A stretch of DNA of 15,552 nt. Source: an uncultured Gemmatimonadota bacterium. GTDB taxonomy: Bacteria > Gemmatimonadota > Gemmatimonadetes > Gemmatimonadales > GWC2-71-9. The first letter of the stretch is position 1. Each line of letters opens with the position of its first letter. The stretch lies in assembly GCA_946479825.1 (NCBI GenBank), contig CAMLHU010000017.1, positions 1-15,552 of the forward strand, in the 5' to 3' direction. The notes under the pieces were generated by a model. The model saw nothing but the letters and a program-made list of their open reading frames with translations. It had not been told where the DNA came from and did no database searches. A program made the translations under genes and the position numbers. Shown in pieces: positions 1-6,378 of this stretch.

Positions 1-99
1 TGTTCGCCGGCCCGTCCGTCCGACCGCTCGCCCCAGGGTCTCTCCGACCGTCCGCCCGCCCCTACCTCTCGCCACCAGTCCCCCCGATCCCTCCCAGCA
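1..99. other. Unassigned C-rich stretch at window edge
   Basis: The plus strand is strongly pyrimidine-rich and contains imperfect iterations of CCGTCCGTCCGACCG-like units. No convincing coding frame was found. One plus-strand frame stays open from the window edge to a TGA inside the parS site (109-111), but its translation is a Pro/Arg/Ser-rich string with no recognisable family. It could be the tail of an upstream gene (rsmG/gidB often precedes parA in bacteria) or plain intergenic DNA. I cannot decide between these from the sequence. Confidence 0.4.
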
Positions 100-115
100 T
101 GTTTCACGTGAAACA
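100..115. promoter_or_regulatory. parS: parS centromere-like site (perfect palindrome)
   Basis: The 16-bp palindrome TGTTTCACGTGAAACA matches the widely conserved chromosomal parS consensus at every position. ParB clamps load here and spread using CTP, and ParA then moves the complex. The site ends 125 bp upstream of the parA start, a classic arrangement in chromosomal parABS loci. It also implies that this region is origin-proximal. Confidence 0.96.
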
Positions 116-178
116 GTACGGTCCGCTCTGGAATGGCGGCGCCGCTGCCGGACCCGTATATTCAAGCGTCGTTCAGGG

Positions 179-224
179 GAATTGTCGCGAATTGATGCGC
201 GCATATATTGTATAAAACATTGTA
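179..224 (+). promoter_or_regulatory. Likely parA promoter region with short direct repeats
   Basis: This AT-rich island lies in otherwise GC-rich DNA just upstream of parA. One reading is a -35-like TTGTCG (182-187) and a -10-like TATATT (204-209) with a 16-bp spacer; TATAAA at 211-216 is an alternative -10. Two short direct repeats overlap it: GAATTG at 179-184 and 189-194, and ATTGTA at 207-212 and 219-224. An 8-bp palindrome TGCGCGCA (196-203) sits between them. These could be binding sites for autoregulation, but that is inference. Confidence 0.5.
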
Positions 225-240
225 ACAGAAAGACTTCCGG

Positions 241-1047
241 ATGTCGCGTATCATCGCGATCGCCAACCAGAAGGGCGGCGTCGGCAAGACGACCACGGCG
301 GTGAACCTCGCCGCTTCGCTGGCCATCAGTGAGCGCCGGACGCTCCTCATCGACGCCGATCCGCAGGCCAACGCGACCAGCGGCATCGGCATCCCGCGCG
401 AGTCCGTGCGTCATTCGCTGTACGACGCGCTCATCGATCGCCGCCCGCCGTCCGACATCGTGATGCCGCATCCGGAGCTCGCGCATCTCTCCGTGCTGCC
501 GGCGACGCAGGACTTGGTCGGCGCGGAGCTGGAGCTGGTCGATCGCCCCGATCGCGAGACCACCCTCCGCCGTGCGCTGGCGCCGCTCCGGGGCGAGTAC
601 GAGTTCATCCTGGTGGACTGCCCGCCGTCCCTCGGCCTCATCACGCTCAACGTGCTGACCGCCGCCGACGGCGTGGTGATCCCGATCCAGTGCGAGTACT
701 ACGCCCTCGAGGGGATCAGCCAGCTCCTCAACACCATCAACCTCGTCCAGCAGAACTTCAATCCGTCGCTGCAGCTCGACGGGGTGCTCCTCACGATGTA
801 CGACCAGCGGCTCAATCTCTCCCGCCAGGTCGCGGAAGAGGCCCGCGAGTACTTCGGGCCCAAGGTGATCCGGACCGTGATCCCGCGGAACATCCGGCTG
901 GCCGAGGCGCCGAGCTTCGGGAAGCCGATCCTGCTGTACGACGTGCAGTCGATCGGCGCCAAGAGTTACCTCGCGGCGGCGCAGGAGCTGATGAAGCGCG
1001 TCGGCGGCGGGGCGGGGGCGGATGCGGCGACCGAGGGGGCCCGATGA
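241..1047 (+). CDS. parA: Chromosome-partitioning ATPase ParA (Soj-type)
   Basis: This 268-aa protein is a Walker-type ParA ATPase. It binds ATP, dimerises on nucleoid DNA and is released by ParB-stimulated hydrolysis, pulling parS-ParB complexes apart during chromosome segregation. Visible motifs are the deviant Walker A KGGVGKTT (residues 11-18, with the signature first lysine), the DADPQANAT switch I region (38-46), the Walker B/switch [10 protein letters not shown] (125-132) and the late [15 protein letters not shown] block (215-229) typical of Soj proteins. The short N-terminus lacks the helix-turn-helix of plasmid ParA proteins, which fits the chromosomal class. The ATG start immediately precedes the conserved first strand; its ribosome binding site is weak. 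The stop overlaps the parB start (ATGA), indicating translational coupling. The Gly/Ala-rich C-terminal tail is probably disordered. Confidence 0.98.
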   Translation: MSRIIAIANQKGGVGKTTTAVNLAASLAISERRTLLIDADPQANATSGIGIPRESVRHSLYDALIDRRPPSDIVMPHPELAHLSVLPATQDLVGAELELVDRPDRETTLRRALAPLRGEYEFILVDCPPSLGLITLNVLTAADGVVIPIQCEYYALEGISQLLNTINLVQQNFNPSLQLDGVLLTMYDQRLNLSRQVAEEAREYFGPKVIRTVIPRNIRLAEAPSFGKPILLYDVQSIGAKSYLAAAQELMKRVGGGAGADAATEGAR

Positions 1048-1919
1048 CCGAGCGACGCCTGGGACGGGGGCTCGAGGCGCTGCTCGGGCCGGTCAATCGC
1101 GAGCAGGCGGAAAAGTCCGGGGCGCTCCGCGAGGTCGCGGTCACCAGCGTCCGGCCCAATCCGTTCCAGCCGCGCACCAAGATCGACGACGCGGAGCTCT
1201 CCGAACTGGCCGACTCGATCGGCGCGTCGGGGCTGCTCCAGCCGATCGTGGTCCGGACCGCATCCGCCGCCGGCACCTACGAGCTGATCGCCGGCGAGCG
1301 CCGCTGGCGCGCCGTGCAGAAGCTCGGCTGGAAGACGGTGCCCGCCGTGGTGAAGGAGGCCGATGACCGGACCCTCCTCACCCTCGCGATCATCGAGAAC
1401 ATCCAGCGCGCCGCGCTGTCGGCGCTCGAGGAGGCCGCCAGCTATCAGCGCCTGATCGAGGAGTTCGAGGCCTCACAGGCCGAGGTGGCGCGGCTGGTCG
1501 GGCGCGACCGCTCGACGGTGGCCAACGCGCTGCGGCTCCTGCGGCTCCCCGCGGAGGTCCGCCAGCTGCTCGAGGACGGCAAGCTCACCGAAGGCCACGC
1601 CCGGGCGCTCCTCGCCGTGGCCGACGAGCGGCAGCTCATCGCCCTGGCGCGCCAGGCGGTGCTGAGCGAATGGACGGTACGCGAGGTCGAAGCCCGTGCC
1701 CGCGGCCAGCGCCCGGCCGGGAAGGGCACCCGCCCGACCCCGCGCCAGGTGTCGGCCGACAGCCGCCGCGTGGAAGAGGTCCTCCGCCAGCACCTCGGCA
1801 CCGACGTCCGCCTGACGACCCGGCGCCGCGGGCGCGGGTTCCTGACGCTCAGTTTCTACTCCAATGACGACCTCGCCCGTCTGCTGGAGCGGATCCTGGG
1901 GCGGCCGTTCGACGGATGA
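1044..1919 (+). CDS. parB: Chromosome-partitioning protein ParB (CTPase, parS binding)
   Basis: ParB (291 aa) recognises parS, hydrolyses CTP and spreads as a DNA clamp. The N-terminus has the short basic LGRGLEALL segment that typically contacts ParA. The ParB/Srx nucleotide domain follows, with [10 protein letters not shown] (62-71), the GERRWRA box (84-90) and the [14 protein letters not shown] region (118-131; most homologues have ENIQREDL here). A helix-turn-helix for parS lies around residues 144-168 ([20 protein letters not shown]). The C-terminal dimerisation segment (about 240-288) ends in a leucine-rich helix. The frame stays open far upstream, but the ATG at 1044 is chosen because it overlaps the parA stop, follows a GAGGGGG ribosome binding site and gives the canonical N-terminus. 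A perfect parS at 100-115 is its likely target. Confidence 0.97.
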   Translation: MTERRLGRGLEALLGPVNREQAEKSGALREVAVTSVRPNPFQPRTKIDDAELSELADSIGASGLLQPIVVRTASAAGTYELIAGERRWRAVQKLGWKTVPAVVKEADDRTLLTLAIIENIQRAALSALEEAASYQRLIEEFEASQAEVARLVGRDRSTVANALRLLRLPAEVRQLLEDGKLTEGHARALLAVADERQLIALARQAVLSEWTVREVEARARGQRPAGKGTRPTPRQVSADSRRVEEVLRQHLGTDVRLTTRRRGRGFLTLSFYSNDDLARLLERILGRPFDG

Positions 1920-2707
1920 CCCCGCGGCCGCACGTCACCATCCTCGTCCATCGCGACGACGAGCTCGAGTCCCACTCGATCCGCCTCCCGCTCTGGCTGG
2001 CGCGCATCCTGGTCTGGCTCGGCCTCGCGCTCGGCGCCGCGATCATCCTGGGCTTCGCGTTCTACATCCCGCTCGCGCGGACCGCGGCCCAGGTGCCCGG
2101 CCTCCGGAGGCAGGTGGCGCAGCTGCAGAGCGAGAACGCGCGGATCAATGAGCTCGCCAGCGCGCTCGACAGCGCCGAGGCGCGCTACGGCCGGCTTCGG
2201 CGGATGGTCGGCGCCGACATCCTTCCCGGGCCTGCGGGCGCCGACACTGTGGTGCCCGACGCCCCCGCCGTGGAGGCCCGGGCGCCTGGCGCGCCGCTCC
2301 GCGCGACCGACACCACGGCCATTCCCCGGCACTGGCCCCTCGACGAACCCGGCTACCTGACCCGCGGCCAGGTGGGTGCCGGCGCCGCGGACGAGTCACA
2401 TCCCGGGGTGGACGTCGCGGTCCCGGTGGGGAGCGTGGTGCGCGCGGCCGCCGCGGGGACGGTCGCCGAATCGGGGCTCGACCCGCAGTACGGCAACTTC
2501 GTCCTCATCCAGCACGCCAACGATTACCAGACCATGTACGGCCACCTCTCCCGGATCCTCACCCGGACCGGCGCGGTGGTCACGGCGGGGCAGGTCATCG
2601 GACTCTCCGGCAACACCGGACGCTCGAGCGCCCCGCACCTGCATTTTGAGATCCGCCAGCGGGGGACCTCCCTGGACCCGCTGACGCTCGTCAAGGAGAA
2701 CAACTGA
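1916..2707 (+). CDS. Membrane-anchored M23 (LytM-type) peptidoglycan endopeptidase
   Basis: This 263-aa protein has a short cytoplasmic N-terminus, one membrane helix (about residues 24-54), a predicted coiled coil (about 58-98), a Pro/Ala-rich linker and a C-terminal M23 peptidase domain (about 160-258) facing the periplasm. All metal and catalytic positions of active LytM enzymes are present: HPGVD (His162, Asp166), His210 in MYGHLS, and HLHFE (His241, His243). An active zinc endopeptidase cleaving peptidoglycan cross-bridges is therefore likely, rather than a degenerate EnvC/NlpD-type activator. Its ATG overlaps the parB stop, and its own stop shares a base with the bactofilin start. M23 genes beside bactofilin genes are a recurring pairing (for example LmdC with bactofilin, and the Csd/CcmA shape system of Helicobacter). 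A role in locally controlled wall remodelling is inferred from that. Confidence 0.92.
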   Translation: MTPRPHVTILVHRDDELESHSIRLPLWLARILVWLGLALGAAIILGFAFYIPLARTAAQVPGLRRQVAQLQSENARINELASALDSAEARYGRLRRMVGADILPGPAGADTVVPDAPAVEARAPGAPLRATDTTAIPRHWPLDEPGYLTRGQVGAGAADESHPGVDVAVPVGSVVRAAAAGTVAESGLDPQYGNFVLIQHANDYQTMYGHLSRILTRTGAVVTAGQVIGLSGNTGRSSAPHLHFEIRQRGTSLDPLTLVKENN

Positions 2708-3066
2708 TGGCCACGCTTACCACTCCACCTCGGGGTGAGAACGCCACGCTGTCGATCATCGCCTCCGGGACCGTCATCACCGGCGACATCGTCGCCGACG
2801 GGGTCGTCAAGATCGAGGGCGAGGTGAACGGGAACGTCCAGGCGGGACAGCAGGTACTGGTCTCACGGGGAGGCACCATCCGGGGCGACGTCCGGACCCG
2901 TCAGGCGGTGGTCGGCGGCACCGTGGCCGGCAGCGTCGTGGCCGACGAACGGGTGGAAGTCCAGAGCACCGCCTCGATCGAAGGCGATGTCGCCACTCAG
3001 CGGTTGGTGGTGATGGAAGGGGGCAGGATCAACGGGGGTCTGGAGATGCGCGTCCCCTCCGCCTGA
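2707..3066 (+). CDS. Bactofilin (polymer-forming cytoskeletal protein)
   Basis: This 119-aa protein is a single bactofilin domain (DUF583), a right-handed beta-helix that polymerises into membrane-associated filaments without nucleotide. The sequence shows the regular strand-turn pattern: TVITGDIVADGVVKIEGEVNG, GNVQAG, GTIRGDV, GTVAGSVVADERV, ASIEGDVATQRLVVMEGGRING. The flanking N-terminal (about 14 residues) and C-terminal (about 6) tails are short, as in many bactofilins. Its start overlaps the preceding M23 stop by one base (TGATG), so the two are probably translationally coupled. Bactofilins recruit wall hydrolases, and in Myxococcus xanthus the BacNOP bactofilins also position ParABS. 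Encoding it at the end of a parAB operon is consistent with either role. It appears to be the last gene of the operon. Confidence 0.95.
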   Translation: MATLTTPPRGENATLSIIASGTVITGDIVADGVVKIEGEVNGNVQAGQQVLVSRGGTIRGDVRTRQAVVGGTVAGSVVADERVEVQSTASIEGDVATQRLVVMEGGRINGGLEMRVPSA

Positions 3067-3089
3067 CGCACCGGACCCAGCTCGACCAG

Positions 3090-3124
3090 TCCACAAAAGT
3101 TGATAAGCCGGTCAAGTTTGTGGA
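3090..3124. promoter_or_regulatory. Perfect 8-bp inverted repeat upstream of the nucleoside importer operon
   Basis: TCCACAAA (3090-3097) and TTTGTGGA (3117-3124) are exact reverse complements separated by 19 bp. A -35-like TTGATA lies inside the spacer, and the right arm abuts or overlaps the -10 region, so a repressor bound here could control the promoter. Both arms contain TCCACA, the core of the DnaA box. The right arm in context (TGTGGATAT, 3119-3127) is one mismatch from the perfect DnaA box TGTGGATAA. The protein that binds is unknown. Confidence 0.5.
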
Positions 3125-3130
3125 TATAAA
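3100..3130 (+). promoter_or_regulatory. Candidate sigma-70-type promoter for the importer operon
   Basis: A -35-like TTGATA (3100-3105) is followed after 17 bp by GATATA (3123-3128); TATAAA (3125-3130) is an alternative -10 with a 19-bp spacer. This is the clearest promoter-like sequence in the 123-bp gap between the bactofilin and lipoprotein genes. It would give an untranslated leader of roughly 50-60 nt. The prediction is by eye only. Confidence 0.5.
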
Positions 3131-3148
3131 GCGTTTACGGGCGCTTTA
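3127..3148 (+). promoter_or_regulatory. Second perfect inverted repeat / leader hairpin
   Basis: TAAAGCG (3127-3133) and CGCTTTA (3142-3148) are perfect reverse complements around an 8-nt loop. The element straddles the predicted -10 end and transcription start of the importer operon. It could be a DNA operator or a small 5' hairpin in the mRNA. It is too short and simple to match a known purine riboswitch. Confidence 0.4.
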
Positions 3149-3189
3149 CCTTCGGTTGTTTCACGGATGCACCGGCAAAATTCGAGACA

Positions 3190-4170
3190 ATGATACGATT
3201 TGCAAAACAGTGTCTCGTCACTGTTGCGTCACTGGCTCTGTTTGGGTGCGCTGGCGGCACCCGGAGCAAAGAATTCCGGGTGGCATTGATCACCCCTGGT
3301 TCCATCGCCGACGCGGCTTGGAACTCCGGCGCGTATCGTGGCCTCCGTGAGATCGCCGACTCGCTGCAGGTACCGGTGAGCAACGTCGAGGCGGCGACCC
3401 CGGCCGACCAGGAAGAAGCCCTCCGCAGTTACGCCGCCCAGGGATACCGCCTCGTCTTCGCCCACGGGTTCGAGTTCCAGGGCGCCGCCGAGCGGGTCTC
3501 GAAGGACTACCCCGGGACGGTGTTCATCATCACGTCCGGCGAGCGGCAGGCCGGCAACGTCGCCCCGCTGGTGTTCCGCATCGAGGAGGCGAGCTACCTC
3601 TGCGGTATGGTCGCGGGCGGGATGACGAAGACGGGGATCATCGGCTTCGTCGGCGGAATGGAGCTCCCGCCGATCGTCCGTGGCTACGAGGGGTGGCGGC
3701 GTGGCGCGCTCGCCGTGAATCCGAAGGTGCAGAGCCGGGCGGTGTACCTCAACACCTTCGACGACGCGGCCGCCGGCCGAGAGGCCGGGCTCCAGCTCGC
3801 CGCCCTCGGCGCCGACATGATCCACCACAACGCCGACGCGGCTGCGCTCGGCCTGTTCCAGGCCGCCAAGGACAAGCCGGGGCTCTATCTCTTCGGGGCC
3901 AACGCCGACCAGAGCGCCCTGGCGCCGAACAACGTGCTTGGCTCGGCGGTCATCGACCTGCCGCGCGCGATGCTGCTCGTGGCGCGCGACGTCCGCTCGG
4001 GCACCTTCACCCCGCACGTCGAGTCGTTCGGGCTCGCGAGCGGCGTCATCAAGTACGTGCCCAACCCGGCGCTCGCCTCACGGATCCCCGCGGCGCTGGC
4101 CGCGAAGGTGCGGGCGGCCGCGGATTCCATCGCGGCCGGGACGCTGATCCCGGTGCCGGGGGCGCCATGA
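3190..4170 (+). CDS. BMP-family nucleoside-binding lipoprotein of an ABC importer
   Basis: This 326-aa protein begins with a lipoprotein signal peptide: basic MIRFAK, a hydrophobic core and a lipobox LFGC with the lipidated cysteine at residue 20. The mature part matches the BMP/PnrA-like periplasmic-binding fold, with the N-terminal SIADAAWNSGAYRGL (38-52; the family has a G/D-SFN-type motif here), GFVGGMELPPIVRGYEGWRRG (152-172) and a ligand-lobe FGANADQSA (235-243). Family members such as PnrA and BmpA bind purine or other nucleosides and deliver them to a membrane ABC complex. The downstream ATPase and two permeases are the matching partners. The ATG start follows the AT-rich leader; its ribosome binding site is weak. 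The stop overlaps the Nif3 gene start (ATGA). The exact nucleoside bound cannot be read from the sequence. Confidence 0.9.
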   Translation: MIRFAKQCLVTVASLALFGCAGGTRSKEFRVALITPGSIADAAWNSGAYRGLREIADSLQVPVSNVEAATPADQEEALRSYAAQGYRLVFAHGFEFQGAAERVSKDYPGTVFIITSGERQAGNVAPLVFRIEEASYLCGMVAGGMTKTGIIGFVGGMELPPIVRGYEGWRRGALAVNPKVQSRAVYLNTFDDAAAGREAGLQLAALGADMIHHNADAAALGLFQAAKDKPGLYLFGANADQSALAPNNVLGSAVIDLPRAMLLVARDVRSGTFTPHVESFGLASGVIKYVPNPALASRIPAALAAKVRAAADSIAAGTLIPVPGAP

Positions 4171-4937
4171 CCGGACGCAGCGTCCCGCTCGCCGACGTCA
4201 CGGCCTGGCTCGACGGCTTCCTGCGGATCGGCGAGATCCCCGACTATCCCAACGCGCTCAACGGGCTCGAGGTCGAGAACGGCGGGCGGGTGGCCCGCGT
4301 CGTCGCTGCGGTGGACACGAGCCTCGCGACGATCGAGCAGGCCGTGGCGGGCGCCGGTCCGGCGCTGCTCCTCACCCACCACGGGCTCTTCTGGGACGGC
4401 AACCTCCCCGTCACCGGGCGGCGCTACCGCCGGCTTCGGGCACTTCTCGCGGCGGACGCGGCGCTCTACGCCGCGCACATCCCGCTCGACCTGCACCCCG
4501 AGGTCGGCAACAACGCGGTGCTGGCGCGGATGCTCGGCATGAGCGTCGACGGCTGGTTCGGCAACTTCAAGGGCGTGCCGATCGGCGTACACGGCCCGCT
4601 CGTGATCGAGCGTGAGGCCCTTGCCGACCGGCTCACGTCGCTCCTCGGAGGGCGCACGCACCTCATCGCCGGCGGTCCGGCCCGCACGCGACACATCGGC
4701 ATCGTGACCGGTGCCGCGGGCGGCATGCTCGCGGAGGCTAAAGCCGCCGGCTGCGACACCTTCATCACCGGTGAGGCCGCCCACCATCTCCACTTCGACG
4801 CGACGGAGTGGGGGGTGAACGTCTTCCTGGCCGGGCACTACGCGACGGAGACCGTCGGCGTGCGGGCGCTGGCCGAGCGGGTCGCCGGTGAGTTCTCCCT
4901 TCCCTGGGAATTCCACGACCATCCGACCGGACTCTGA
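4167..4937 (+). CDS. Nif3-like dinuclear metal-centre protein (GTP cyclohydrolase I type 2 family)
   Basis: This 256-aa protein carries the metal-binding signatures of the Nif3/YbgI/DUF34 family: LLLTHHGLFW (68-77, His71/His72), AHIPLDLHPEVGNNAVLA (103-120, with Asp108) and the C-terminal ITGEAAHHLHF plus AGHYATETVG (200-231, with His224 and Glu228). The family forms toroidal hexamers with two metals per site. Its role is poorly defined; a GTP cyclohydrolase-like activity is reported for some members and phosphoesterase roles have been proposed. The length fits the short form without the inserted PII-like domain. The ATG at 4167 overlaps the lipoprotein stop, and its 3' end overlaps the ATPase gene by 50 bp, so it is an integral part of the importer operon. 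That position is unusual and hints at a role in handling imported nucleosides or their nucleotides (inference). Confidence 0.92.
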   Translation: MTGRSVPLADVTAWLDGFLRIGEIPDYPNALNGLEVENGGRVARVVAAVDTSLATIEQAVAGAGPALLLTHHGLFWDGNLPVTGRRYRRLRALLAADAALYAAHIPLDLHPEVGNNAVLARMLGMSVDGWFGNFKGVPIGVHGPLVIEREALADRLTSLLGGRTHLIAGGPARTRHIGIVTGAAGGMLAEAKAAGCDTFITGEAAHHLHFDATEWGVNVFLAGHYATETVGVRALAERVAGEFSLPWEFHDHPTGL

Positions 4938-6378
4938 GCCGGTCCTGGCGCTCGGCGGCGTCTCGAAGCGCTTCGGCGCGGTCGAGGCGCTGCGCGGCGC
5001 CACGCTCGCGATCCGCCGCGGCGAGTGGCACGCCCTCCTCGGCGAGAACGGCGCCGGCAAGTCCACCCTGATGCACATCGCGGCCGGGCTGGTGCGGCCG
5101 GACGCCGGGACGATGCTGCTCCACGGACGGAGCGGATTTCCCGCCTCGCCGCGCGACGCCCGGGCTCGCGGCCTCGCGCTCGTGCATCAGCACTTCACCT
5201 CGGTGCCGGCGCTCACGGTCTGGGAGAACGTCACGCTCGCGGCGGGATGGCCGGTCCGCGGCGGCCGGGAGCGGGTCGCCGCCCTGCTGGCATCCCTGCA
5301 TCTCGAACTCGACGTCGACACGACCGCAGGCGCGCTGACCGTCGGACTGCGGCAACGCCTCGAGATCGCCAGGGCGCTCGCGACGAGGCCGGCGGTCCTC
5401 CTGCTCGACGAACCCACCGGCGTGCTCTCGCCCGGGGAGATCGGCGAGCTGTTCGGCGTGCTCAGGCGGTTCGTGAGCGGGGGCGGCGCGGTGGCGCTCA
5501 TCACCCATAAGCTCGACGAAGCGCTGGCCGAGGCCGATGCGATCACGGTGCTCCGGCGCGGCGCAGTCGTGTGGAACGGCGCCCGCACCGCGGATCTCAC
5601 CCGCGAGACCCTGCTCTCCGCGATGCTCGGCGAGACCGTCAGCGCCGCGACCGGCCACCCGCGTTCGGCCATCCGCCCCGGCGACGTGCGGATCCGGCTC
5701 GAGCGGGCGGTGGTGATGCGCGAGGACCGCCGCGGCGTGGCCGTGCGCGGCGCCGACCTGACGGTGCGCGCGGGTGAGGTGGTGGTCGTGGCCGGGGTGG
5801 AAGGGAACGGCCAGCGCGAGCTCCTCCGGGCGGTGGCCGGCGTGCGGCCGCTGGTCGAGGGGACGCGGACCGTGTCGGGTCCGATGGCGTACATCCCCGA
5901 GGACCGGACCACCGAGGCGCTGATCCCGGAGTTCTCCCTGACGGAGAACGTCGCGCTCGCGAGCGCCGCCGGGTCGGCGTGGATGCACTGGCCGGCGCTC
6001 CGCGCCGGGACCGCGGAGCTCATCGCCGGCGCCGGGATCGTCGCAGCCGGACCCGACGTTGCTGCGGCCACGCTGAGCGGCGGCAACCAGCAGAAGCTCG
6101 TCATCGCGCGGGCGCTCGCCGGCGCGCCGGCGGTCATCGTGGCCGAGAACCCGACCCGCGGGCTCGACGTACGCGCCGCCGCGGCCGTGGGGGCGCGGCT
6201 CCGGGGCGCCGCGGCGCAGGGGGCGGCGGTGCTGATGCACTCGACGGACCTCGACGAGGTCCTCGAGGTCGCCGACCGGGTGGTGGTGGCGGCCGCAGGC
6301 CGGCTGCGGGAGGCTCCCGCCGACGCCGACCGCGCCGCCATCGGGGCTATGATGCTCGGCGGGGGCGCCGAGGCGTGA
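4888..6378 (+). CDS. Nucleoside ABC transporter ATPase with two nucleotide-binding domains
   Basis: This 496-aa protein is a tandem ABC ATPase of the type that powers BMP-dependent nucleoside importers. Domain 1 has Walker A GENGAGKST (52-60), a Q-loop glutamine near residue 101, the family-specific signature LTVGLRQRLEI (150-160), Walker B AVLLLDEPT (169-177) and switch His207. Domain 2 has the degenerate P-loop GVEGNGQREL (303-312) with no lysine, a normal signature LSGGNQQ (396-402) and an altered Walker B AVIVAENPTRGLD (415-427). A lysine-free second P-loop is usual in this family and implies one main hydrolysis site. The start is a GTG at 4888, 50 bp inside the Nif3 gene, preceded by a modest GAGCGGG; no later ATG or GTG precedes the first conserved strand. 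The stop overlaps the first permease start (GTGA). Confidence 0.93.
   Translation: MSSPFPGNSTTIRPDSEPVLALGGVSKRFGAVEALRGATLAIRRGEWHALLGENGAGKSTLMHIAAGLVRPDAGTMLLHGRSGFPASPRDARARGLALVHQHFTSVPALTVWENVTLAAGWPVRGGRERVAALLASLHLELDVDTTAGALTVGLRQRLEIARALATRPAVLLLDEPTGVLSPGEIGELFGVLRRFVSGGGAVALITHKLDEALAEADAITVLRRGAVVWNGARTADLTRETLLSAMLGETVSAATGHPRSAIRPGDVRIRLERAVVMREDRRGVAVRGADLTVRAGEVVVVAGVEGNGQRELLRAVAGVRPLVEGTRTVSGPMAYIPEDRTTEALIPEFSLTENVALASAAGSAWMHWPALRAGTAELIAGAGIVAAGPDVAAATLSGGNQQKLVIARALAGAPAVIVAENPTRGLDVRAAAAVGARLRGAAAQGAAVLMHSTDLDEVLEVADRVVVAAAGRLREAPADADRAAIGAMMLGGGAEA

Noticed and set aside
99..215. Small plus-strand open frame starting MFHVKQ through the parS site
   Set aside because: The sequence is explained by the parS palindrome; there is no ribosome binding site and the frame covers the likely parA promoter.
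690..1043. Upstream extension of the parB reading frame
   Set aside because: It lies inside parA, has an Arg/Pro-rich composition typical of a high-GC off-frame translation, and the ATG at 1044 gives a canonical ParB N-terminus with a good ribosome binding site.
3157..3165. Half parS-like TGTTTCACG before the lipoprotein gene
   Set aside because: Only the left half matches; the right half has no symmetry, so ParB binding is not supported.
3067..3189. Purine riboswitch in the importer leader
   Set aside because: The leader after the predicted start is too short, and the three-way junction with conserved loops of a purine riboswitch is not visible.
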